From: Sediminibacillus dalangtanensis
GTDB taxonomy: Bacteria > Bacillota > Bacilli > Bacillales > Amphibacillaceae
Assembly: GCF_017792025.1 (NCBI RefSeq)
Contig: NZ_CP046956.1
Span: forward strand, 1,922,001 to 1,986,000
Direction of reading: 5' to 3'
Length of the DNA: 64,000 nt
The first letter of the stretch is position 1. Each line of letters begins with the position of its first letter. Positions 56,031-63,993 of the stretch are shown one piece after another. The position numbers and the translations under genes are program-made. The notes below the pieces were generated by a model. It did no database searches, was not told the origin of the DNA, and saw only the letters and a program-made list of their open reading frames with translations.

Positions 56031-56409
56031 TCCGCCTCCTTAAAATTTTTAATAAATAGAGATTTAATTGGACACTCATATCTTCTATCGGTTTATCTTT
56101 CGTGTTATTTAGCAATTATTACAAAAATTTGTATATTTCAGGTTGATTTGGAAATCGGTCGAGAATGGCGTAAGGCTTTTTAAGGTACGATATCTTTTTA
56201 TGAAGGTAGCATGAAAGTGAACGAATGAAATGGTCATCCTGCTATATTCCAAAGATGTAATGTCTGGAAGAGGGGAAAAGGGTACTGGTCTAAAGGCATT
56301 TAAGTTAGGAGATTTCTTCATGAACAAAAGAGTAATCAGTCTTTGTATCGGGAATCGTAAGAAGCAAATAACTTGTAAACCACTCCATTTCTAATAAGGG
56401 TTGTGAAAC
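56031..56409. other. Intergenic stretch, AT-rich
   Basis: About 380 bases holding the divergent promoters of the secreted protein and the MurE-like gene. A 24-codon ORF at 56320-56394 (AGGAG 8 bases upstream, MNKRVISLCIGNRKK) precedes the MurE-like gene; probably chance. No clear operator. Confidence 0.4.
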
Positions 56410-57936
56410 ATGAATATTAACTTTTCCAACGAGAATGCACTAACTGTTGAAAAAGTCTACGGTCCGATTTTAGTTCAAATAAATTCCCTGCAGTACGATT
56501 CACGGAAGGTTGAAGAAAATGTAGCGTTCTTTTGTATCCAGGGAGAGCAGCAAGATGGGCATGTCTTTATAGAAGATGCCATTAAAAAAGGGGCTTCTGT
56601 CATCATTGGCAGTAATGAATCAATGCTTTCAAAACTGGCGGCCAACTATCCAGATCGAACCTTCGTAGTAGTGAAAGACGCCAGGGAAGCGATGGCCCGT
56701 CTTTCGATATTATTTTATCAGCAAGCATATAAAAAGCTTACAACTATCGGTGTTACAGGGACCAATGGAAAAACAACGGTAGTTGCTTATATCTATTCAT
56801 TGCTAAATCAAATTGGCGTACCGACGGGTTCCATTGGTACAATTGGCACAATGACTTCTGGAGGTCCTTTTCCCTTCCAACCAACAACGCCTACAACACC
56901 TGAAGCACCGGATCTCCATTATATTTTTCACCAATTCCTTCAAAGGAAGGAACAGGCAGCTGCGATGGAAGTATCTTCAATAGCGATCGAACAAAAAAGG
57001 GTAGAGGGCATTTCATTCCATATAGGTATCCATACCAATATATCCAGTGAACATTTGGAATTTCATAAAACCTTCGAAAATTATAAAAGGGCAAAGCTCA
57101 AATTGTTTAAACAGACAGAAAAAGCTGTAGTAAACCTGGATGACGAGGGAATGGCAAAGGACATCCTCGATTTGTACCACGGTCCTTTGCTAACATATAG
57201 CATAGACGGTCATCCAGACGCGGATGTTTTTGCTTCCAATATCAGAATAAAAAGGGAAGGGTCGGCTTTTTTACTGTCCATCGAAGGAGTATCTTCTCTC
57301 GTCCATACACCGGTAATCGGTGAGTATAACATCTCTAATTTACTGGCTGCTGTTTGTGCTGCTCTCCACATGGGTGTCACCGGCAAAAAAATCCTGGAGG
57401 CATTACCGAAAATCCAAGGCCCGAAAGGCAGATTCCAGCTAGTGGAAATACCAGGTAACAGTAGCGTATTGCTGGATTATGCACATACCCCAGAAGCTCT
57501 GCGGAAACTCTTATCGGAAGTTAAGAAACTAAACTACCGTAAACTAATTCTAATGGTGACAGGAGTAGGTATCCGGGATGAAAAGAAAATGGCGAGAATG
57601 GGAGAAGCTGCCGATGGACAGGCAGATGTGTACATCATTTCCGTTGATCATCCCGGGTACAGGAAACCAGAAGAGATTGTCGCAAGCGTGCTGTCTGGTT
57701 TTTCAAAAACGAAGCGAACACATATTACATGTACACACTCACGAAAAGAAGGAGTTATTGCAGCTTTAAAACTGGCGGAAAAAGAGGATTTAATCATTTT
57801 AACTGGAGGTTGTATCAACGGTTGTCAAATGGTTAGAGGAAAAGCCTTCCCACACTCGGATGAAACGATAATCGAGCAATTTTATTCCAAACGCATTAAT
57901 CAAACAAAATCCTCGCTGGCACCGGAAGCAAAATAA
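56410..57936 (+). CDS. MurE-like Mur ligase lacking the diaminopimelate-binding residues
   Basis: 508 residues with the three Mur ligase domains: UDP-binding (1-105), ATPase centred on VTGTNGKTTV (about 114-123) and C-terminal domain. TPTTPEAPDL, AMEVSSIAIEQKRV and TNISSEHLEFH are MurE-type. But the substrate motif DNPR reads DHPG (Asp413-Gly416), and GKGHE near the C-terminus reads GGCIN; both bind diaminopimelate in standard MurE. So it probably adds another amino acid or acts on another substrate. It stands alone, outside any cell-wall cluster. Ribosome site is weak (AAGGG). Confidence 0.85.
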   Translation: MNINFSNENALTVEKVYGPILVQINSLQYDSRKVEENVAFFCIQGEQQDGHVFIEDAIKKGASVIIGSNESMLSKLAANYPDRTFVVVKDAREAMARLSILFYQQAYKKLTTIGVTGTNGKTTVVAYIYSLLNQIGVPTGSIGTIGTMTSGGPFPFQPTTPTTPEAPDLHYIFHQFLQRKEQAAAMEVSSIAIEQKRVEGISFHIGIHTNISSEHLEFHKTFENYKRAKLKLFKQTEKAVVNLDDEGMAKDILDLYHGPLLTYSIDGHPDADVFASNIRIKREGSAFLLSIEGVSSLVHTPVIGEYNISNLLAAVCAALHMGVTGKKILEALPKIQGPKGRFQLVEIPGNSSVLLDYAHTPEALRKLLSEVKKLNYRKLILMVTGVGIRDEKKMARMGEAADGQADVYIISVDHPGYRKPEEIVASVLSGFSKTKRTHITCTHSRKEGVIAALKLAEKEDLIILTGGCINGCQMVRGKAFPHSDETIIEQFYSKRINQTKSSLAPEAK

Positions 57937-57970
57937 CCCTTGTTCTAAGAAATGACAAGGGTTATTTTTG
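57931..57970. terminator. Bidirectional terminator
   Basis: AAATAACCCTTGT and ACAAGGGTTATTTTT arms; A/T-runs at both sides serve convergent MurE-like gene and dapA. Confidence 0.88.
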
Positions 57971-57978
57971 AATCTTAC

Positions 57979-58872
57979 TTATGCATTGGCTGCTTGGTCA
58001 CCGACATAATAATAAAGCTGTTGGAACAATAATTGCTTCTCATTCTCACCTAAAGGAACCAAAGGCAGACGTACAGAACCTGCATCAATCCCTACGTAAG
58101 ATAAAGCAGCTTTAACAGGTGCAGGACTTGGAGCCATGAATAATGATTTCATCATTGGAAGCAGGCATTGATGAAGAGTAGCAGCTCTTTGATGGTCGCC
58201 ATTGAAAAAGCTATCTGCCATCTCTTTCATTTCATTTCCAAAGATATGGGAGGCGACGGATACTACCCCTTTTCCACCAATCGACAAAACAGGAAGTGTA
58301 AGCCCGTCATCACCACTATATAAGTGAAAACTGTCTTTTGTACCACTAATGATAGAAGTCATATCATCTAAATTTCCACCAGATTCCTTAACAGCGACAA
58401 TATTTTCTTCCTCCGAAAGCTTTATGATCGTCTCGGGCGTCATCCCTGCTGCACTTCTGCCAGGGATATTATAAAGCATGATAGGCAGTTTAACCGCCCG
58501 GGCGATGGATCGAAAATGTTGATACATTCCTTCTTGGTTCGGTTTGTTGTAATATGGAGTCACCAACATCGAAGCATCAACTCCGGCAGCTTCGGCCGCT
58601 CGAGTAAAATCGATGGAATCACGGGTATTATTTGACCCTGTTCCGGCAATGACAGGCACACGCTTGTTTACTGTTTGCACCGTAAATCGCAGCAAATTCA
58701 ATTTTTCATCTTTCGTTAGGGTTGGTGACTCACCAGTCGTTCCTGCAACAACTAATCCTTCGGTACCATTTGCGATTAAATAGTTGATCAGTATCTCTGT
58801 TTTTTGATAATCAATGTCACCGTTCTGATCAAATGGTGTAACCATTGCTGTCAAAATACGCCCAAAATCCAT
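57979..58872 (-). CDS. dapA: 4-hydroxy-tetrahydrodipicolinate synthase
   Basis: 297 residues, aldolase class I barrel: GTTGES (44-49), Tyr134 in YNIPGR and Schiff-base Lys162 in VAVKESGG. Condenses pyruvate with aspartate semialdehyde, the first step to diaminopimelate and lysine. Located behind a lysine riboswitch, hence regulated by lysine. No other dap or lys gene adjoins; many Bacillus have dapA with dapG-asd, so this may be a second copy. Confidence 0.95.
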   Translation of the reverse strand: MDFGRILTAMVTPFDQNGDIDYQKTEILINYLIANGTEGLVVAGTTGESPTLTKDEKLNLLRFTVQTVNKRVPVIAGTGSNNTRDSIDFTRAAEAAGVDASMLVTPYYNKPNQEGMYQHFRSIARAVKLPIMLYNIPGRSAAGMTPETIIKLSEEENIVAVKESGGNLDDMTSIISGTKDSFHLYSGDDGLTLPVLSIGGKGVVSVASHIFGNEMKEMADSFFNGDHQRAATLHQCLLPMMKSLFMAPSPAPVKAALSYVGIDAGSVRLPLVPLGENEKQLLFQQLYYYVGDQAANA

Positions 58873-58983
58873 TTTTCTACACCTCTATTCATAATTTTAA
58901 AAACAGGACCAGAAGCCCTCTTGGTGAATAGAGAGTATCCCACTAGAGACAAAGCAGTTTTGAATGACGTTTAAAATATCACA

Positions 58984-59014
58984 CAAAAAAACAGCAACGA
59001 GGGCTTCGCTGCTG
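58984..59014 (-). terminator. Riboswitch-controlled terminator of dapA
   Basis: On the - strand CAGCAGCG and CGTTGCTG arms followed by TTTTTTT, between the lysine aptamer and the gene. Confidence 0.88.
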
Positions 59015-59019
59015 CATCA

Positions 59020-59216
59020 CTATGACATCTTTCTGATGCGTGAGATAGCCCTCCATATAACTAAAGGTTATATGACAGCCCTGTATTTATTGAATACAGA
59101 ACCAGTGATGCGAAACGATGAGTTTCCACCCACTTCGGCAAATTCCCCTTTCGGCTGCCATCAACAGACCTCATCATCCTACGACAGCGTACTATTGGTT
59201 TTTGCACCTCTATCCT
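59020..59216 (-). ncRNA. Lysine riboswitch (L box)
   Basis: On the - strand the leader begins GATAGAGGTGC, then has GCAGCCGAAAGGGGAA and TTTGCCGAAGTGGG, conserved core blocks of the lysine aptamer, later GGGCTGTCATATAACC and GGAGGGCTATCTCACGC, which close the junction. It is followed by an intrinsic terminator, so lysine should stop dapA transcription. Confidence 0.92.
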
Positions 59217-59261
59217 CACTCCAAAAATAATTTGAAGTAAAGCAAATAAAATTGTATCTAA

Positions 59262-59290
59262 AATATAGCAAAATTTTTTCTGGTTTGCAA
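59262..59290 (-). promoter_or_regulatory. Promoter of the dapA leader
   Basis: On the - strand: -35 TTGCAA (59290-59285), 17-bp spacer, -10 TATATT (59267-59262), about 45 bases before the aptamer. Confidence 0.65.
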
Positions 59291-59321
59291 TGCTAAGCAA
59301 TTAAGAAAGATCTTTTTTTGA

Positions 59322-59627
59322 CTAAAGACGTGGATAACCGAAATAAGGAGGTCTGCCATAATAAGGAGGACGCCCGGCTCCTGGATAGCCATATCCACCA
59401 TACCACGGACCACCAGGATAACCATATGGTCCCGGACGAGGATAACCGATTGCAGGATTTCCGAAAAGTTCACCGCCTAAATAACCTAGTCCGAATCCAA
59501 CCAATCCTGCTCCAAGTGGTCCAAAGGCAAAATTCCTCTCTAACATTTCATTTTCTTGAACTGAATGGGGATGAATGTATTGATCATACTGATCGTTATA
59601 TTGATGAACAGGTAAATAATGTTGCAT
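59322..59627 (-). CDS. Gly/Pro/Tyr-rich protein, spore-coat-like
   Basis: 101 residues. N-terminal HQYNDQYDQYIHPHS, a short Gly-rich hydrophobic piece (GPLGAGLVGFGLGYLGGELFG), then a tail of GYP, GPYGYPGG and PYYGRPPYFGYP repeats. Composition resembles small coat/inner-spore proteins of Bacillus. AGGAG upstream. No catalytic motif; the role is inferred only from composition. Confidence 0.7.
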   Translation of the reverse strand: MQHYLPVHQYNDQYDQYIHPHSVQENEMLERNFAFGPLGAGLVGFGLGYLGGELFGNPAIGYPRPGPYGYPGGPWYGGYGYPGAGRPPYYGRPPYFGYPRL

Positions 59628-59748
59628 ATTTTTTCTCCTCTCCGCTTTTGTTTGTGAGCAATCCGTCTACTCCTTTACATATTCAGCATATGGTTCAAAG
59701 CGGAAAGTGAAATGGATAAACACCTATTTTGATCTCTTGATTAAAGAT

Positions 59749-60210
59749 TCACGAAGAACTACCGGACGTATGCTCGCTTAAAACTGTATCCAGCAAAGCT
59801 TGATACTTTTCCCTATCTTCTGCAGTTAGTGGCTTCGGCCCTTTTGTCCGCTTCCCGCTTCTTCGGGCTTTCGCATTAGCATGGCGCATAACCAGCATTT
59901 CATCTATAGTGGATAGGTGATATGGAAAGCCTTTATGGTGAAGGACAATACATCCTTTACCTAAAGCCAGGGATGCCAGTCCGTAGTCTTGTGTGATGAT
60001 AATGTCATTTTTATTAGCCAATTGCATAATTCGGTAGTCTACGGAATCTGCACCGGTATCGACATAAATGCTTTCCGCACCGCTTTGTTCATCACGAGAA
60101 GAGAAGTGGGAAAAGCTTTTAACGAGAGTTACAGGAACGGAATACTTTTTAGCGGTCTTTATCGTTATTTCTTTTACGGGACAAGCGTCTGCATCTACTA
60201 ATATTTTCAT
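59749..60210 (-). CDS. yqxD: YaiI/YqxD family protein (DUF188)
   Basis: 153 residues. [15 protein letters not shown] at the N-terminus, [35 protein letters not shown] and [15 protein letters not shown] are hallmarks. A PIN-like nuclease fold has been suggested for the family; no activity is established. AAGGGG upstream of the ATG. Monocistronic. Confidence 0.92.
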   Translation of the reverse strand: MKILVDADACPVKEITIKTAKKYSVPVTLVKSFSHFSSRDEQSGAESIYVDTGADSVDYRIMQLANKNDIIITQDYGLASLALGKGCIVLHHKGFPYHLSTIDEMLVMRHANAKARRSGKRTKGPKPLTAEDREKYQALLDTVLSEHTSGSSS

Positions 60211-60282
60211 TCCAGCACCCCTTTTAACTTTTCAATTTTAACGCGTTAGCTCATGATACCAAAAATACCGGGAAGGAAAAAA

Positions 60283-60453
60283 GCGCAAGCGCCTGTTTAA
60301 AAGAGTACAGGCTAGAGCCGCCACGTCCTGTGGCAACGCCTGCATGGCCCACATCGTTTGGGCCTGCCCAACCTCGGCGTGGCGCTTTTTGCCACACAAA
60401 GGGTGGGCTTAAGACCTCGAGGGGGTAGGCGCTGGAGCTGGACGTGGCTGTTT
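60283..60453 (-). repeat. Bacillaceae dispersed repeat, full copy
   Basis: On the - strand GTCCAGCTCCAGCGCCTACC, CCCTCGAGG, CTTAAGCCC, TGTGTGGCAAAAAGCGCCAC, ending GGCGCTTGCGCTT. The same start sequence lies degenerate at 32464. This is the common Bacillaceae intergenic repeat with a terminal GCGC-rich hairpin; non-coding. Confidence 0.75.
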
Positions 60454-60477
60454 CAGCCAATAATGATCCACAAACAG

Positions 60478-60511
60478 TCAAAAAGCAGCCGGCGGATAAT
60501 CGCAGGCTGCT
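60478..60511 (-). terminator. Terminator of the 48-residue gene
   Basis: On the - strand AGCAGCC and GGCTGCT arms followed by TTTTTG. Confidence 0.85.
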
Positions 60512-60537
60512 CAGGATACTATATCAACTATTTATTC

Positions 60538-60684
60538 TTACATAAGATCGTAAACGGATTCTTCAAGATAGAGCCAGTGATAGTACTCGACTTCTTCATC
60601 GGTCATTTTCAACACTTCATCTTTGTGCAAAGTTGTTAAATCCCATAATTGTTCCATCAGATTTTCTCTCACTAGTTGGCTCAT
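60538..60684 (-). CDS. Small acidic protein, possibly BH0509-like
   Basis: 48 residues, too short for usual gene calls: MSQLVRENLMEQLWDL, then HKDEVLKMTDEEVEYYHWLY. AAGGGGGA lies 6 bases before the ATG, and it has its own promoter and terminator, so it is a real gene. The MTDEEVEYYY-like ending resembles small BH0509-type Bacillaceae proteins of unknown role. Two helices predicted, no membrane segment. Confidence 0.7.
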   Translation of the reverse strand: MSQLVRENLMEQLWDLTTLHKDEVLKMTDEEVEYYHWLYLEESVYDLM

Positions 60685-60743
60685 GGTAAATCCCCCTTAG
60701 GATTAGGTTGAATAATAAAGCGTTTTCCCCTTTTGTTACTTTG

Positions 60744-60773
60744 ATTATATATCTCATATCGAGATAAAAACAA
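60744..60773 (-). promoter_or_regulatory. Promoter of the 48-residue gene with palindrome in the spacer
   Basis: On the - strand: -35 TTGTTT (60773-60768), 18-bp spacer, -10 TATAAT (60749-60744). The spacer contains TATCTCGATATGAGATA (60766-60750), differing at one base from the GltC box palindrome at 23593. Between -35 and -10 it would act as a repressor site. Confidence 0.65.
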
Positions 60774-60946
60774 TATCAAAATTAGATATATTGAGTGGAA
60801 GCGATATAGGGTTGATATACTTGAGGACAAATGACGTAATCATGTCTGAAAAGCAGGATCGTATGTCCTTTTTCATTTTTATTTTGTTGGAGCTCGGTTA
60901 TAATGAAAGGTAGCAAAAATTCACCGTATAAGAAAGAGGTTACAAA

Positions 60947-61795
60947 ATGAGCGAGATACTACCGGGCTCTATCCAACAGGCAGAAGTTCAAAACTCAGTG
61001 ACAGACGGGTTCTTAGTAAGCATTGGAAAAGAAACCCTATTACTGCCGGAAGCAGATACCGAGCTACAAAAAGGGCAAGAGATAGAAGTGTTTATTTATC
61101 AAGATAAAAAAGGGAAACTTCTGGCAACTAAAAATATTCCCGAGGCCAGACTTGATTCCTACGGCTGGGCGCAAGTAGTAGAAGTAGTAGAAAATCTAGG
61201 TGCATTTGTCAATATAGGTATTCCGAAAGAAATTCTGGTTTCCAGTGATGATTTGCCTTTGTTAAAGAAAGTGTGGCCAGTTAGCGGCGACAATTTGTTT
61301 GTCAGCCTCGATATCGATAAAAAAGGGCGTTTGCTGGCAAAACCAATTAATGAAGCGGATGTAATGGCCGAATTGGTTCCGGCTTCTTCAGACCTCTTAC
61401 AAAATCAAGTGACGGGAAGAGTGTATCGCTCAACGAAAGCTGGTTCTTTTGTCCTCTCCGAAGAAGGATACAGAGGGTTTATTCATCCTCATGAAAGAAA
61501 AAAAGAGCCTCGAATAGGAGAGACGGTTACCGGACGTGTCATCGATGTGAAGGATGACGGCACTATCAATGTCTCTTTGCTGCCACTGAAACAAGAAGGA
61601 ATGAAAGATGATGCCGAAAATATTATAGAGTATATGGAAAAAAACGATGGAGCAATGCCATTTAGTGATAAAAGTAATCCCGAGGCAATCAGGGAAACCT
61701 TTCACATTAGTAAGTCCGCTTTTAAACGGGCACTTGGAAAACTAATTAAAGAGAATAAAGTACAGCAAAAAGACGGTAAAACATACATGATATAG
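60947..61795 (+). CDS. cvfB: S1-domain RNA-binding protein CvfB
   Basis: 282 residues with three S1-like OB folds and a C-terminal winged helix: GSIQQAEVQNSVTDGFLV, QVVEVVENLGAFVNIGIPKEIL, VYRSTKAGSFVLSEEGYRGF, and KSAFKRALGKLIKENKV. CvfB/YitL proteins bind poly-U RNA and affect virulence regulators in Staphylococcus. AAAGAGG upstream of the ATG. Monocistronic with terminator. Confidence 0.93.
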   Translation: MSEILPGSIQQAEVQNSVTDGFLVSIGKETLLLPEADTELQKGQEIEVFIYQDKKGKLLATKNIPEARLDSYGWAQVVEVVENLGAFVNIGIPKEILVSSDDLPLLKKVWPVSGDNLFVSLDIDKKGRLLAKPINEADVMAELVPASSDLLQNQVTGRVYRSTKAGSFVLSEEGYRGFIHPHERKKEPRIGETVTGRVIDVKDDGTINVSLLPLKQEGMKDDAENIIEYMEKNDGAMPFSDKSNPEAIRETFHISKSAFKRALGKLIKENKVQQKDGKTYMI

Positions 61796-61805
61796 TCTCA
61801 ATCCC

Positions 61806-61847
61806 AAAACAGGCACAATCTGATTAGAGGTTGTGCCTGTTTTTATT
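61806..61847 (+). terminator. Terminator of cvfB
   Basis: AAAACAGGCACAA and TTGTGCCTGTTTTT arms. Confidence 0.92.
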
Positions 61848-61986
61848 ATGGACAAAGAAGTATCTCCTAGACTGACACAAGATTGTTGATATAATTGTGG
61901 GCCTTCCATTGAAAAGAGATACCGCCCGATAAATGTATAATTATGGTATTATTATAGAAAAGGGAAGAATAAGGGGATTCAGTTAA

Positions 61987-62151
61987 ATGCAGATAAAAGA
62001 ATTAGAAAAAGAAATTCGATTTCTGCAAATCCGATTGTATCAAGTAAAGGATACAGATAATTATTCCAACGGAGCGATCCTGCAACTTAACCAAAAACTA
62101 GATAAAATAATCCTTTATTACCAAAAAATCATACGAAATATGGAAAAATGA
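61987..62151 (+). CDS. Spo0E-like aspartyl phosphate phosphatase
   Basis: 54 residues. Pattern of two helices: IKELEKEIRFLQIRLYQV, a short loop, then GAILQLNQKLDKIILYYQKI. The SQELD signature reads NQKLD here; the spacing and the basic C-terminus fit the family. Spo0E proteins remove phosphate from Spo0A~P and hold back sporulation. Ribosome site AGGGGA about 10 bases before the ATG. It lies 96 bases upstream of a sporulation-type histidine kinase, an apt opposing pair. Confidence 0.75.
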   Translation: MQIKELEKEIRFLQIRLYQVKDTDNYSNGAILQLNQKLDKIILYYQKIIRNMEK

Positions 62152-62247
62152 TAGCCATTTCCTCCATAACCACTTATCATGGAAAAAGATTGACGAAAAG
62201 TGTCGAAGTAACAATTGGCTTTGTATAGTGTTTAAAGGAGGATTATT

Positions 62248-63876
62248 GTGAAGGACTTTACTCAATATATACAGGAGTCGAAAGCAGCGTGTAAAAGCAT
62301 TTACGGGATGTCTCCAGAAGAAATCCCTTTTTTGAAGGTAGGACTGACAAAAGAACAATTACAGCAAAAGCAGAATAAATACGGAAAAGTGTTATCTATT
62401 GTAAAGGAATTTATGATAAAGCTTATTAAATATATGGATGGGGTGCCAACCCTTATTGTCACAACAGACGCAGAAGGGTATGTGCTAGAGATCTTTGGGG
62501 ATACAGGCATCAAACAAATGGTCGATTCTTTAGGAATCACCATAGGGGGCCGTTTTGATGAAAAGGATGTAGGGACTAATTCCGTATCACTCGCTTTAAA
62601 GCATGGAGAACCGATCGGTCTCATTGGAGACGATCATTTTCATGATTGTCTAGCTGGGGTGGCCTGCTACTCTGCACCTTTTTCTTATTCAGACAGTAAT
62701 CAGCTTGCAGGTACTGTCTCGATCATGACCTTGGTTGATTATTCCAATCAATTTCACTTAGGATTATTATCTTCTGCTGTTGATACTATTGAGGGGGAAA
62801 TTCGTTTACAAGAGCAAAATCATAAGCTTTACCTACTTAATCAGGTCTTGATTAATTCAGCACCTCTAGGAATTATCATGACCGATGATAGTGGAGGAAT
62901 ACTGGAATACAATCCAGGCGCAGAAGAAATATTGGGGATACCCAAGGAAGAAGTTATCCCCAAGGGAATAGCGGGAATAAAAGGATTAAGTGAATATGTC
63001 ATGAAAGCACTTCAAAAGCAAGAAAAAGTAGAAAATACAGAAACGACATTGATCGATCACAAAAATGGCCTTGAAAGAATATGTTTAGTGGATGTGCTTC
63101 CGTTATATGACAACTTCCATCGACTAACTGGTGCATTTGCTCAATTTAGAGATATGACCAGTTATCACGAACTGCAAAAACAAGTCATTCAATCGGAGAA
63201 ACTGTCAGCCGTCGGAAAACTCGGGGCTGGCTTCGCTCATGAGATACGAAATCCGCTGGCAAGCATAATAGGCCTGGTGCAGCTTTTAAGGGAGAATAAT
63301 GAACATAATAAGTATTTACAAATTATCACAGATGAACTCGAAAGAATGAAAACGCTAGTCAATCAGTTTGTTCTGCTAGGCAAGCCAACAAAGCTGCAAA
63401 AGATGAATAGTGAGGTTGTTCAGTTAATCCGTAACACCGTAGATTTGATGAACAGCAATGCACGCCTTAATAAAATACAAATTGAATTTGTTTCTGAGGA
63501 AGATGAATTGTTTGCGCCAATAGATGAGTCGCAAGTTAAGCAAGTGTTGATTAATTTTATTAAAAATGCTGTGGAAGCAATGCCGGATGGCGGACTTCTT
63601 TTGGTTCAATTGCAGGTTAATAAGATAGATAAGGAATTTCGGATCATTATTCACGACGAGGGAGAAGGAATGACTCCAGAAGAGGTTGAAAGTCTGGGCA
63701 CTCCGTTTTTTACAACAAAAGAAAGGGGACTAGGCATGGGAATCCCGATTTGTTTTGATATTGTAAAAGCACACAATGGTTCCATTGAAATAGAGTCAGC
63801 CAAAGGAAGGGGGACCAGCATCCATTTGATTTTCCCGTTGCAAAACGGAATGAGGAGGAAAAAAGAGGATGATTAA
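62248..63876 (+). CDS. Sensor histidine kinase with AcoR-type GAF domain and PAS domain
   Basis: 542 residues, soluble. The N-terminal part (about 30-195) looks like the GAF sensor of AcoR-type sigma-54 activators: VTTDAEGYVLEIFGD, FDEKDVGTNSVSLALKHGEP, and ACYSAPFSYSDSNQLAGTVS. A PAS domain (about 205-315) follows, then HisKA with His331 in FAHEIRNPLASIIG, and an ATPase domain with N box INFIKNAVEAMP, DEGEGM and GLGMGIPI. Start GTG 62248 with AAAGGAGG. No response regulator adjoins; the KinA-like core and Spo0E neighbour suggest it feeds the Spo0A phosphorelay. Confidence 0.87.
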   Translation: MKDFTQYIQESKAACKSIYGMSPEEIPFLKVGLTKEQLQQKQNKYGKVLSIVKEFMIKLIKYMDGVPTLIVTTDAEGYVLEIFGDTGIKQMVDSLGITIGGRFDEKDVGTNSVSLALKHGEPIGLIGDDHFHDCLAGVACYSAPFSYSDSNQLAGTVSIMTLVDYSNQFHLGLLSSAVDTIEGEIRLQEQNHKLYLLNQVLINSAPLGIIMTDDSGGILEYNPGAEEILGIPKEEVIPKGIAGIKGLSEYVMKALQKQEKVENTETTLIDHKNGLERICLVDVLPLYDNFHRLTGAFAQFRDMTSYHELQKQVIQSEKLSAVGKLGAGFAHEIRNPLASIIGLVQLLRENNEHNKYLQIITDELERMKTLVNQFVLLGKPTKLQKMNSEVVQLIRNTVDLMNSNARLNKIQIEFVSEEDELFAPIDESQVKQVLINFIKNAVEAMPDGGLLLVQLQVNKIDKEFRIIIHDEGEGMTPEEVESLGTPFFTTKERGLGMGIPICFDIVKAHNGSIEIESAKGRGTSIHLIFPLQNGMRRKKEDD

Positions 63877-63964
63877 TCATAGTTGTATACTAATTTAAAC
63901 TTAAGACTAGGTGAACACAGTATTGGAAAAAAACATCCCATTCTTGTGAACCAGATATGATTAA

Positions 63965-63993
63965 AACATCACTTACGGAGTGGTGTTTTTTGT
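63965..63993 (+). terminator. Terminator of the histidine kinase gene
   Basis: ACATCACT and AGTGGTGT arms (one G-T pair) followed by TTTTT. Confidence 0.8.

Noticed and set aside
56320..56394. 24-codon ORF before the MurE-like gene
   Set aside because: Has a ribosome site but no conserved feature; too short to support without comparison.
63886..63916. ACTAATTTAAACTT, similar to the left Ter half
   Set aside because: The strong right half is absent and an indel is needed.
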